Source: Paenibacillus beijingensis (lineage in GTDB: Bacteria > Bacillota > Bacilli > Paenibacillales > Paenibacillaceae). From it: 64,000 bases of DNA. The translations under genes were made by a program, and so were the position numbers. The stretch spans positions 4,852,001 to 4,916,000 of the forward strand of contig NZ_CP011058.1 in the NCBI RefSeq assembly GCF_000961095.1, written 5' to 3'. The number at the start of each line of letters is the position of its first letter. Positions within the stretch are counted from its first letter, which is position 1. Below are positions 1 to 7,140 of this stretch, one piece after another. Below the pieces are notes generated by a model. That model was not told the origin of the DNA, did no database searches, and worked only from the letters and a program-made list of their open reading frames with translations.

Positions 1-1
1 A

Positions 2-1210
2 ACGAATTTGTCCCCGGCAGGTTTAAAAGAACCCGTTGTGTATCCCCCCGTGAAAAAGGACAAGCCCCCCGGTTCAGCAGCTTTTACCTCGAAAAGTGTT
101 ACGGAGGGCAAGAGGCCGAATGCCAGGTCCGTTCAAAACAAAGCCGCTTCATCATCTATCCACACGGCTAAACACCTGTTTCTTCGTGTGAAAGCATCTG
201 CTTCAGTGATCCGCTTTGAACCGAGACGCTCTTCACCGGAGCTGCTGCATACGGAAGCCGGCGATTGGTTCCCTGTTGTAACGCAGCAGAAAGGATGGAT
301 CAAAGTCAGACTGAATGCGAAGCAGTTTGGATGGATCGCAGCGGGAAGCGCCGAAACCGTCCAACTTGAGGAGAAAAGCCAGTCTTTATCCGTACCTGCA
401 GGAGCCACCCTCTATTCAGGTCCCGATCTAACTTTTAGCTGTACGAAAGCGCTTGAGGCTTCCTTGTATGTGCCGGAACAAGTGAGCGGACAATGGATCA
501 AGCTGTATAATCGCGACGGCCGCAGTTTATGGGTGCAAGCCGAAGATGTCCATTGGAGGTACGGAAAACCATCGCAGCAAGTTGGATCAAGGGAGAGGGC
601 TGGCGGCGAAATTAGACTTGTGAGCACCGCTGCCGTGAAACCGTTGACCGGCAAAACGATCGTCGTTGATGCCGGTCACGGCGGCAAAGACTCGGGTGCA
701 AAAGGCAAAAAAATTGAAGTCTACGAGAGCAAGGTGAATTTGGCAGCGGCGGTGGCGTTAAAGAACAAACTGAAAGCAGCCGGCGCAAATGTAATCATGA
801 CGCGAACCTCCAATGACGAATCGATTTCGCTGGCCAAAAGAGTCGATATTTCCAACCGGAATAGGGCGGACCTGTTCGTCAGCATTCACCAAAATATGTT
901 CGCAAATGACCCTGATATATCTGGAACGAGAACCTTTTACAGCGATCCAGCGGATAAAAGACTGGCAGAAACGATTGAGCACTCCATACTGAAATCTCTT
1001 CAGAGTGAAGAGAAAGCGAATGTGAAAAAGGATCCGCTCTATGTGCTGCGTAATAACCTCCGACCGGCCGTTTTAATCGAGGGCTGCTTTCTTTCCAACC
1101 CTGCGGAGCTTACCGCCAGCTTAACAACCGCTTATCATGACAAGCTGGCCAGCGGTATTTATGAAGGCATTAAGGCGTATTATCAAAAGCAGACAAGGAA
1201 TACGTTATAA
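2..1210 (+). CDS. N-acetylmuramoyl-L-alanine amidase with SH3-like domains (5' end cut by window)
   Basis: Zinc amidase that cleaves the bond between N-acetylmuramic acid and L-alanine in peptidoglycan, acting outside the membrane. The reading frame is open to the left edge, so the N-terminus (probably a signal peptide) is missing; a TTG at 8 is available but has no ribosome site before it. Counting from that TTG, residues about 56-122 resemble a bacterial SH3 domain (RVKASASVIR, GWIKV, FGWIAAG), a weaker second SH3-like segment follows to about 185, and residues 218-395 form the Amidase_3 domain. The four zinc/catalytic residues are present: His224 (DAGHGG), Glu240 (YESKVNL), His294 (SIHQN) and Glu358 (IEGCFLSN). 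c-di-AMP riboswitches often control wall hydrolases, but those at 1465-1951 lie downstream of this gene and do not control it. Confidence 0.9.
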   Translation, partial: TNLSPAGLKEPVVYPPVKKDKPPGSAAFTSKSVTEGKRPNARSVQNKAASSSIHTAKHLFLRVKASASVIRFEPRRSSPELLHTEAGDWFPVVTQQKGWIKVRLNAKQFGWIAAGSAETVQLEEKSQSLSVPAGATLYSGPDLTFSCTKALEASLYVPEQVSGQWIKLYNRDGRSLWVQAEDVHWRYGKPSQQVGSRERAGGEIRLVSTAAVKPLTGKTIVVDAGHGGKDSGAKGKKIEVYESKVNLAAAVALKNKLKAAGANVIMTRTSNDESISLAKRVDISNRNRADLFVSIHQNMFANDPDISGTRTFYSDPADKRLAETIEHSILKSLQSEEKANVKKDPLYVLRNNLRPAVLIEGCFLSNPAELTASLTTAYHDKLASGIYEGIKAYYQKQTRNTL

Positions 1211-1414
1211 AGAGGGCAGTTTTCTGACCTGATTTTGGATATTTTTCTTGTTATAAACCGAAATCATCAAAACCAAGCAGCCATTAAATGCGGAAACAAG
1301 CCAAAAATCGGAGTAATCAGGAGAAAAATTAAGAATGGCGATGAAATAGAGGTCCTTATCTCTTGTCAGTCATAAAAATAAATGATTACGCCCATCTTAG
1401 GCCTGACATATCCC

Positions 1415-1443
1415 TTTACAAAGTATGGCGGTCGGCGTAATAT
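1415..1443 (+). promoter_or_regulatory. Sigma-A promoter of the riboswitch-controlled transcript
   Basis: TTTACA (1415-1420) and TAATAT (1438-1443) are separated by 17 bases and lie about 25 bases before the first c-di-AMP riboswitch, the expected place for its promoter. The stretch 1211-1414 shows no gene and no other clear signal. Confidence 0.6.
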
Positions 1444-1464
1444 TCAACATGAATCGAATGCGAT

Positions 1465-1632
1465 TCGCCGCTGAATTTCCATTAGGAAAGCGGGGGAACC
1501 AACGATGAAAGGCTTCTGACATGTTGCCGTTTCATCCGGGGTGAATCCTGAAGGAACAACGTATCGGTCGTTGGTTCTTCGGGTAGGGCGACTCTCACCG
1601 TCCGAATCCGGCAGCTAACCTCGCAAGCGTAG
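1465..1632 (+). promoter_or_regulatory. c-di-AMP riboswitch (ydaO-yuaA type), first copy
   Basis: Conserved ydaO core blocks occur in order: CGCTGAAT opening, AGCGGGGGAACC, GGGGTGAATCC, GGGTAGGGCGACTC, CCGAATCCGGCAGCTAACC and the closing CGCAAGCGT. The first stem pairs CGCT (1469-1472) with AGCG (1626-1629). This class binds cyclic di-AMP and usually turns expression off by forming a terminator; a candidate terminator lies at 1702-1733. A second full copy follows. Confidence 0.9.
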
Positions 1633-1701
1633 AGAATGCCGTTATGCTGTTCGGGCAAGGCGTTCTGCAGGAGAGAGGATGATGCAGCTTGTGATGATGA
1701 C

Positions 1702-1733
1702 GGCCGCTGGGAAATCCTCTGCGGTCTTTTTTT
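1702..1733 (+). terminator. Intrinsic terminator of riboswitch 1
   Basis: GGCCGC (1702-1707) pairs with GCGGTC (1721-1726) with one G-U pair, followed by a run of T to 1733. A competing stem AGAGGAT (1674-1680)/ATCCTCT (1714-1720) overlaps the loop and could act as the antiterminator. Confidence 0.6.
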
Positions 1734-1775
1734 GTGCTCTCATTTGGCTATGCAAATCCAATAAATCTGTCTTTA

Positions 1776-1951
1776 TCGCTGAATCCTTTTTGCAACGCAG
1801 GAGCGGGGGAACCGAGCGGATTTTCCGTGTGAGCGGAATCCATGGGGTGAATCCTTAGGGCTGCATTGACCTTGACGAAAGTAGGTTTATGCAGCTCCAA
1901 GGAAGGGCGACTCTGACGCCCGAATCCGGCAGCTAACCTCGTAAGCGTATT
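1776..1951 (+). promoter_or_regulatory. c-di-AMP riboswitch (ydaO-yuaA type), second copy
   Basis: The same blocks recur: CGCTGAATCC, GAGCGGGGGAACCGAGCGG, GGGGTGAATCC, GGAAGGGCGACTC, CCGAATCCGGCAGCTAACC and CGTAAGCGT. Stem 1 pairs CGCT (1777-1780) with AGCG near 1943-1946. The peripheral stem between 1855 and 1900 differs in sequence and length from copy 1, so this is not a recent exact duplication. It has its own terminator at 2009-2051 and lies directly before the gene at 2091. Confidence 0.9.
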
Positions 1952-2008
1952 TTAGAGAGGCAACTATTGATCGTGAACGTTCGACACGGTTTGTTTTCAC
2001 TGTGCCTG

Positions 2009-2051
2009 GAAGCCGCGAGAAGAGTTCCTCTTCCGTCGCGGCTTCTTTTTT
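2009..2051 (+). terminator. Intrinsic terminator of riboswitch 2
   Basis: Perfect 10-bp stem GAAGCCGCGA (2009-2018)/TCGCGGCTTC (2036-2045) followed by TTTTTT. It ends 40 bases before the start codon at 2091, so it must be bypassed for the gene to be expressed. Confidence 0.9.
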
Positions 2052-2090
2052 GCGGCTTGTTTTCAGACCAGAATTGGAAGGGGTAACAGT

Positions 2091-2510
2091 GTGAACCAAC
2101 AGGATTATATATTGGTGTCGGCTCCTAATGCTGCAGGGGAAGAATTCCTCAAACAATTGAGCCGAAGAGGAATTCCGACGGCCGTGATGGTAAATAACCA
2201 GACCGAGTATGAGCGGATATGCAGTCTAGGCGCAGACCGTGTTATTAGGGTGAATACGGCCGACAAAGATTCGTGGAAGGAGTTCGCTCCGATTGCGGTC
2301 GCAAAAATATATTTATTCGAAAAAAGCTTGAACTTGTGCTGCCGCTATGCTCAGATGTGCCGGAGCTGGACGAAAAAACCGATCTATGTCATTACCGGCA
2401 GTCACGATCCCCGCCTTCATTATAAGAAAGCGGGCGTGAACAAAGTAATTCATACGATCAAAAACGATATTTCAACGCTCATTGCCGATCATTTTCCGCC
2501 CAAACCGTAA
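2091..2510 (+). CDS. Small Rossmann-like (RCK_N/TrkA-N-like) protein under tandem c-di-AMP riboswitches
   Basis: 139-residue protein starting at GTG, with a GAAGGGG ribosome site about 10 bases upstream. The pattern of an N-terminal strand (ILVSAP), a first helix, a second strand with TAVMVNN, then LGADRVIRVN and late GVNKVIHTI resembles the NAD-binding half of RCK/TrkA-N domains that gate potassium channels, but the usual GxGxxG loop is replaced by APNAAGE. No membrane segment and no RCK_C (c-di-AMP-binding) half is present. Control of potassium-transport genes by ydaO riboswitches is established in Bacillus, which fits an RCK-like role; the assignment remains inference. It stands alone: the next gene (2543) is on the opposite strand. 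Confidence 0.7.
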   Translation: MNQQDYILVSAPNAAGEEFLKQLSRRGIPTAVMVNNQTEYERICSLGADRVIRVNTADKDSWKEFAPIAVAKIYLFEKSLNLCCRYAQMCRSWTKKPIYVITGSHDPRLHYKKAGVNKVIHTIKNDISTLIADHFPPKP

Positions 2511-2542
2511 ACGGAACCCGTTAACGTCTTGTAATCCCTCGG

Positions 2543-3658
2543 TCAATTAAGGTCGTTATCCAACATAGACGGCATCGTGCCGATGTAAATCGACTCGGGA
2601 CGGAAAATCCGGTTGATTGCCGCTTGTTCGAGCAAGTGGGCCGTCCAGCCGACCGTTCTGCCTGCTGTAAATGTAGGCGTGAACAGATCCGGACTTAGAT
2701 TGATTGCACGCATAATCGCCGCCGCATAAAACTCTACATTCGTGAATAACCGGCGGCCTGGCTTATATTCTTCGAGCAAGCGAATGGCCGTATCTTCCAC
2801 ATAGATTGCCAGATCGAAGGATGGATCGTCGCCGGTCAGCTCCATCGTGACGGCCCGCAGCGCCTGCGCGCGCGGATCCTTCGTTTTGTATATGCGGTGT
2901 CCGAAGCCCATCAGGCGGCCGCCGTTATCGAGCACATTCCTCATCCACGGCTCCGCATTGCTCTTGCTGCCGATCGACTCCAGCATGGCAATGACTTCAT
3001 AGGGGGCGCCTCCATGCAAAGGGCCTTTCATCGCTCCGATCGCTCCGCTCACAGCCGCACACATATCCGATTGAGTGGACACGATGACACGGGAAGCAAA
3101 CGTCGAAGCGTTCATGCCATGTTCCATCCCCAAAATAAGATACGCTTCAAGCGCCTTCGCATGTGAACGCTCCGGCTTCCGGCCGTTGAGCATATAAAGA
3201 TAATTCGCCGCATGATCAAGATTCGCATCAGGCTGCAGCGCCGGCAAACCGGCTATACGCCGCGCCCGGTAAGCGATCATCGTCGGCAGCATCGCCGTTA
3301 ACCGTTCCGCTTGCGCAAGCGAAGGCGGCCATGCGCTGCCTTCGGCTTCTGCAAGCGCCGCTACCGCCGTTTGCAGCGCGCTCATTACCGGAATTGAAGC
3401 CGGAAGAAGCTCCAGAATCCGGCAAATATAGTCCGGCAAGTTTCGATAGTGTGACATCCGTTTTTTTAACGCCGTCAGTTCGTCTTCTTGCGGAAAGCGG
3501 CCATGCCAAAGCAAAAATGCCGTTTCTTCAAAACTCTTCGAAACCGCAAGCTCCTGCGCCGGATAACCGCGATACACCAGATGCCCCAATTCGCCGTCCA
3601 CCAATCCAATTTCCGTATAAGCCGCTATTACGCCTTCCAAACCCGTTACGCTTGCCAT
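2543..3658 (-). CDS. Citrate synthase family protein (citrate/2-methylcitrate synthase)
   Basis: 371 residues, the normal length for the short Gram-positive citrate synthases, which condense acetyl-CoA with oxaloacetate. The catalytic His motifs are present (KGPLHGG and GFGHRIY), as are the substrate-binding EHGMNASTF and the C-terminal GWTAHLLEQ. The usual catalytic Asp in NVDFY is a Glu here (NVEFY, Glu309; codon at 2732-2734 reads GAG), a conservative change that may mark a methylcitrate- or CitA-like subgroup. Start ATG has a GAGGAG site 8 bases upstream. It is monocistronic, with a CcpC-like dyad upstream. Citrate versus 2-methylcitrate synthase cannot be decided from the sequence. Confidence 0.9.
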   Translation of the reverse strand: MASVTGLEGVIAAYTEIGLVDGELGHLVYRGYPAQELAVSKSFEETAFLLWHGRFPQEDELTALKKRMSHYRNLPDYICRILELLPASIPVMSALQTAVAALAEAEGSAWPPSLAQAERLTAMLPTMIAYRARRIAGLPALQPDANLDHAANYLYMLNGRKPERSHAKALEAYLILGMEHGMNASTFASRVIVSTQSDMCAAVSGAIGAMKGPLHGGAPYEVIAMLESIGSKSNAEPWMRNVLDNGGRLMGFGHRIYKTKDPRAQALRAVTMELTGDDPSFDLAIYVEDTAIRLLEEYKPGRRLFTNVEFYAAAIMRAINLSPDLFTPTFTAGRTVGWTAHLLEQAAINRIFRPESIYIGTMPSMLDNDLN

Positions 3659-3749
3659 ATATATTCACTCCTCAATCGAGATCGGTCTCACAAGAGCCTA
3701 GATATGAGTATAGTTCGAAACAATGATATTGTTAATTTATTGTTTTTAT

Positions 3750-3780
3750 TCAAGGCTATAAATATTTATTATCACCTTGA
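3750..3780 (-). promoter_or_regulatory. Dyad operator with CcpC-like core upstream of citrate synthase
   Basis: Inverted repeat TCAAGGNNATAA (3750-3761) facing its mirror (3769-3780) around a 7-base spacer. The core is ATAA-N7-TTAT, the motif known for the LysR-type regulator CcpC at citZ and citB of Bacillus. It lies 92 bases upstream of the citrate synthase start. Confidence 0.55.
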
Positions 3781-3887
3781 ATGTTGCGATTCCACGCGAT
3801 TATGATATAGTAGCAAAAGGTATTTTAATTGCGAAGAAACTGGTGACCGGTATGTATCATTTATCGCAACTAAAAATTGAAACTGTT

Positions 3888-3918
3888 AAACCGTGACCTT
3901 AACCGTCACGGTTTTTTT
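3888..3918 (+). terminator. Intrinsic terminator (possible attenuator) before the cation exporter gene
   Basis: Perfect 10-bp stem AAACCGTGAC (3888-3897)/GTCACGGTTT (3905-3914) with a T run to 3918. No gene on this strand ends before it, and it lies only 40 bases before the start of the cation diffusion facilitator gene, so it is placed like a leader attenuator. I do not recognise a known riboswitch in 3790-3887. Confidence 0.75.
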
Positions 3919-3957
3919 GTTTCCTTTGACCAATTTTTCTGTAGGAGGCAATCTTTC

Positions 3958-4857
3958 ATGGGGGCATCAAACAAACAATCGGCATTGGCGATCTGGATCA
4001 GCCTGATCAGCAATATTGTGCTGACTGTGCTGAAACTGAGCGTAGGTCTGCTTCTCGGAAGCCAGGTGCTGATTGCGGACGGGGTACATAACGCAGGAGA
4101 TATTTTTGCAACGGCAACCGCACTTATATCGATGAATATATCCAAACGACCGGCGGATGAAGACCATCCATACGGCCATGGCAAGGCGGAAGTGATCGGG
4201 GCTGCAATAGTCGCAATCGTATTGGTACTGGCCGGCGTTTATATGGGATATCATTCGGTCATGGCTTTGATGGAAGAACCGCATCACGCAACGCTTCCCG
4301 TCCTGATTGCGGCCGCGGTTTCCCTGATTTGGAAGCAGGTGCTGTATGTGTATACGATGCGTATCGGCAAACGGACGGGGAGCAGCGGCCTGATCGCAAC
4401 GGCATACGATCATCTTGCCGACGTATATGCGTCGCTGGCGGCAGTCATCGGGATCGGACTTGCGATGATCGGCGACCGCTACGATATCCATCTATTAAAG
4501 TACGGCGATCCGATTGCCGGCATTCTAGTTGCTTACTTTGTCATCAAACTGGCGGTTCATATGGGCCGCAATTCGATCGACGTACTGATGGAGAAAAATA
4601 TCGATGATGAACAAATGAACGAGATTGTGAATCTCGTCCTTTCCGTTCCGCAAGTCAAGCGGATCGACCGGATCCGCGCGCGCGAACACGGCTTTTATAT
4701 TATGGTGGATGTAAGGGTGGGCATCCCGGCGGTGCTGAGCATCCAGCAGGGCCACGATATTTCCCGTCAGATCAAACAGAAGGTTATGGATCGAATCGGA
4801 AACGTGGAAGAAGTGCTGGTGCATTTAAATCCATGGTATCCGGATGAAGCAACCTGA
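3958..4857 (+). CDS. Cation diffusion facilitator family metal exporter
   Basis: 299-residue membrane protein of the CDF family, which exchanges cytoplasmic divalent metal (Zn, Co, Fe, Mn or Cd) for protons. About six membrane segments occupy residues 10-195. The metal-site pattern is seen in DGVHNAGD (segment 2, where many CDFs have HSxxD) and in the cytosolic DEDHPYGHGKAE; the second site helix reads TAYDHLADVYAS (HxxxD). The C-terminal cytoplasmic domain (about 205-295, ending HLNPW) is the usual dimer-forming sensor. The start was chosen at 3958 because AGGAGGC lies 9 bases upstream; an in-frame ATG at 3877 would run through the terminator stem. The metal is not evident from sequence. Confidence 0.88.
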   Translation: MGASNKQSALAIWISLISNIVLTVLKLSVGLLLGSQVLIADGVHNAGDIFATATALISMNISKRPADEDHPYGHGKAEVIGAAIVAIVLVLAGVYMGYHSVMALMEEPHHATLPVLIAAAVSLIWKQVLYVYTMRIGKRTGSSGLIATAYDHLADVYASLAAVIGIGLAMIGDRYDIHLLKYGDPIAGILVAYFVIKLAVHMGRNSIDVLMEKNIDDEQMNEIVNLVLSVPQVKRIDRIRAREHGFYIMVDVRVGIPAVLSIQQGHDISRQIKQKVMDRIGNVEEVLVHLNPWYPDEAT

Positions 4858-4964
4858 CTTAAGTTGCAATCGCAGCCTGCTTCATCCGGAGCCGCTGCCG
4901 GCTTCGGACGGATGGATTTGTTCCACGCCCGTTCATCCTTCGAATGAACCTGGCAGTGAGTTTC

Positions 4965-5873
4965 TCATTGGAACCGGGAATCCTCCTCTTCTGTTCGATA
5001 AAATTCTTTCGTAAAACGGATCCATTCCCGCGCAGCAAACGATAAATAACCGTCCTTCGGCCAAATCATCGCAATATGCCACAGAATGACGGGATCGGTT
5101 AACGGCACCGTACAGACGCGGGCCGGATTAAGCGATTTGCAAATGGATTCCGGAAGCAGCGAGATCCCCACGTTTGCCGCCGTCATTTCATAGATAAAAT
5201 CCCATTGGGCGCTTTCCAGCAGCACCTTCGGTTTAAAGCCGAGACGTGCGCATTCTTCGGAAATTTTAACATGGAGCGCGAAATCTTCCCGGTACATAAT
5301 GAACGATTCATGCTCGAGCTCGGCAAGCGTCAGCTTGCTTTTGTCCGCCAGCGGATGGGTAGGATGCAGGACAACACGCAAGCTTTCTTTAATTACGGGA
5401 AAGAAATTAAAGCGGTCATCGCGTGTCGGCAGCAGTACGATTCCGACATCAACTTCGCCGCTCGCCACCTCGCTTTCCACTTTTAGTGCACCTTCTTCAA
5501 CAAGCCGTATCGTCAAATTCGGATAGCTGGCCATAAAGCGGCCCATCACTCTCGGGAATACGGCCGAACTGATCATCGGCGGCAGTCCGATGCGAACCAA
5601 TCCTTTGCGGAAGTTTGTAACGTCCTCAAGCTCCGACTGCAAATTTTTGAACAACCGGACAATATCCTGCGATTGCGATACAATCGCCTGCCCGGCATCG
5701 GTCAGCTTCACTTTTTTTCCGGAACGGACAAATAACGTCGTGCCCAGCTCGTCCTCCAAATTTTTGATCATCTTGCTGATCGTCGGCTGAGTAATGTGCA
5801 GCGCTTCAGCCGCTTTCGTAAAACTTTCATGCCTGACCACTTCCAATACATACTCGAGATGCCGGATTTCCAT
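4965..5873 (-). CDS. LysR-family transcriptional regulator (CidR-like)
   Basis: 302 residues with an N-terminal winged helix (MEIRHLEYVLEVVRHESFTK, then AEALHITQPTISKMIKNLE) and a C-terminal periplasmic-binding-like effector domain, the standard LysR layout. It is divergent from lrgA/lrgB-type genes 108 bases away, the arrangement of cidR-cidAB in staphylococci and ywbI-ywbHG in Bacillus, where CidR responds to overflow metabolism (acetate/pyruvate). I chose ATG 5873 because AAGGAGAT lies 7 bases before it; the in-frame ATG at 5891 has no such site. Confidence in LysR is high; the CidR role is inferred from context. Confidence 0.9.
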   Translation of the reverse strand: MEIRHLEYVLEVVRHESFTKAAEALHITQPTISKMIKNLEDELGTTLFVRSGKKVKLTDAGQAIVSQSQDIVRLFKNLQSELEDVTNFRKGLVRIGLPPMISSAVFPRVMGRFMASYPNLTIRLVEEGALKVESEVASGEVDVGIVLLPTRDDRFNFFPVIKESLRVVLHPTHPLADKSKLTLAELEHESFIMYREDFALHVKISEECARLGFKPKVLLESAQWDFIYEMTAANVGISLLPESICKSLNPARVCTVPLTDPVILWHIAMIWPKDGYLSFAAREWIRFTKEFYRTEEEDSRFQ

Positions 5874-5929
5874 CAGAGATCTCCTTTCCATAGATAACTG
5901 GAATGTGCGTGATTCTAATTATTCATTTT

Positions 5930-5956
5930 ACCTATGATAACATACAGGTGTAAAAT
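5930..5956 (+). promoter_or_regulatory. Candidate LysR operator and lrgA promoter
   Basis: Imperfect dyad ACCTATG-ATAA-CATACAGGT (5930-5949) in the divergent intergenic region, followed directly by TAAAAT (5951-5956), which could serve as -10 with a weak TTTACC-like -35 inside the dyad. An operator overlapping the promoter is typical of LysR-activated genes. Confidence 0.4.
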
Positions 5957-5980
5957 AGATGTAGAAAGGAGTCACGTTTC

Positions 5981-6355
5981 ATGCTGAAAACATTTCTGAA
6001 AGGCGTTTTACAGGTCATTTTTTTCATCGTTGTATTCTGGCTGATGAACGGACTATCGGAATTGCTTCATTTGAAAGTCCCCGGCAGTATTCTCGGCTTG
6101 GTCCTCGTGTTCCTCTTGCTGCAATTTAAAATCATTAAAGTGGAATGGATCGATTTGGGCGCCACATGGCTGCTCGCCGAAATGCTGCTGTTCTTCATAC
6201 CCCCGGCAACGGGCCTGATCCAGTTTCAAGATTTGCTGCTGCAGAATGGTCTCAGCATACTGCTCGTTATCGTTTCGACGACGCTTATCGTCATGCTGGC
6301 CGCCGGCATTTTGTCACAGCTTATTTCACACCAGAGGGAGCGGAAAAACGGATGA
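5981..6355 (+). CDS. CidA/LrgA family holin-like membrane protein
   Basis: 124 residues with four predicted membrane helices (roughly 8-26, 34-50, 62-80, 88-112). The family signatures VPGSILGLVLVFLLL and WLLAEMLLFFIPPATGL are plain. CidA/LrgA proteins oligomerise in the membrane and influence murein hydrolase activity, and are also implicated in pyruvate or small-acid movement. AAAGGAG lies 8 bases before the ATG. The stop overlaps the start of the LrgB-like gene, so the two are translationally coupled and probably act together. Confidence 0.92.
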   Translation: MLKTFLKGVLQVIFFIVVFWLMNGLSELLHLKVPGSILGLVLVFLLLQFKIIKVEWIDLGATWLLAEMLLFFIPPATGLIQFQDLLLQNGLSILLVIVSTTLIVMLAAGILSQLISHQRERKNG

Positions 6356-7029
6356 TGACCGGAATACTGTTTGTACTGCTCACCGTGGCCATTTATTGGG
6401 GTTCGAAAAAATTGTACCGTTACAAACCAAATGTGCTTCTGTCGCCGCTGCTTATTACGCCGGCCGTCGTTATCTGCATACTTGGCTTCGGACATATCCC
6501 TTATTCCAGCTATGACGCAGGCGGTCGCTGGCTTGGAAAAATGATCGGCCCGGCGACGATCGCACTGGCTGTGCCCATGTACAAAAATGCCGCCATGCTG
6601 AAAAAGTATGCGCTGGAAATTGTTGCAGGCGTGCTTGGAGGATGGATAATCGGCGTTGCCTCGGCATTAATCATCAGCCGCTTGTTGAATTTGGACACCA
6701 GCCTGATCGATTCGCTGCTGCTTCGCTCTACGACGACTCCAATCGCCATTGCGATTACGAATATGATCGGCGGAATATCGACCTTGACGGCTGTTTTTGT
6801 TATTGTGACCGGCATTCTCGGCTCGATCCTCGGCCCGATGATGATCCGTGCGGCCCGCATCCGCAGCGATGTGGCCAAAGGCATTCTTATGGGAAGCAGC
6901 GCGCATGCGGCCGGCACGCATAAAGCGTTTGAATTTGGCGCGATATCGGGCGCCATAGCCAGCATCGCGATGATATTGACGGCATTCGTCTCGCTAGCGT
7001 TCGTGCCGTGGGTGATGACGCACTTCTAG
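6352..7029 (+). CDS. LrgB/CidB family membrane protein
   Basis: 225 residues, the normal LrgB length. Hydrophobic segments alternate with the conserved LLLRSTTTPIAIAIT and SSAHAAGTHKAFEFG motifs near the C-terminal third. LrgB is the partner of LrgA in the CidAB/LrgAB system affecting autolysis and organic acid export or import. Start ATG 6352 (ATGATGACC) overlaps the lrgA-like stop by 4 bases and follows a GAGGGAG site; the longer frame from 6145 would be embedded in the upstream gene and is rejected. The operon ends in a strong terminator at 7038. Confidence 0.92.
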   Translation: MMTGILFVLLTVAIYWGSKKLYRYKPNVLLSPLLITPAVVICILGFGHIPYSSYDAGGRWLGKMIGPATIALAVPMYKNAAMLKKYALEIVAGVLGGWIIGVASALIISRLLNLDTSLIDSLLLRSTTTPIAIAITNMIGGISTLTAVFVIVTGILGSILGPMMIRAARIRSDVAKGILMGSSAHAAGTHKAFEFGAISGAIASIAMILTAFVSLAFVPWVMTHF

Positions 7030-7037
7030 GCAAAAGG

Positions 7038-7086
7038 AACACCTTCTTGAATCGGTTATTCATCCGATTTAAGAAGGTGTTTTTTT
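7038..7086 (+). terminator. Terminator of the lrgAB-like operon
   Basis: AACACCTTCTT (7038-7048) pairs with AAGAAGGTGT(T) (7071-7081), followed by a T run. Confidence 0.9.
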
Positions 7087-7140
7087 GTCCTATCCCGAAT
7101 ACATTAAGTCATGTCAGGGAGAAGATAAGGAGAGCAGACG

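Noticed and set aside
3331..3805. Plus-strand frames opposite citrate synthase
   Set aside because: Shadows of the minus-strand gene; no ribosome sites and low-complexity, Pro/Arg-rich translations.
3877..3957. Longer N-terminus for the cation diffusion facilitator
   Set aside because: It would translate through a terminator stem and T run, lacks a ribosome site, and the family-like N-terminus begins at 3958 after AGGAGGC.
6145..6351. Long upstream start for the LrgB-like protein
   Set aside because: The added residues lie within lrgA in another frame and do not resemble the family; ATG 6352 fits a coupled start.
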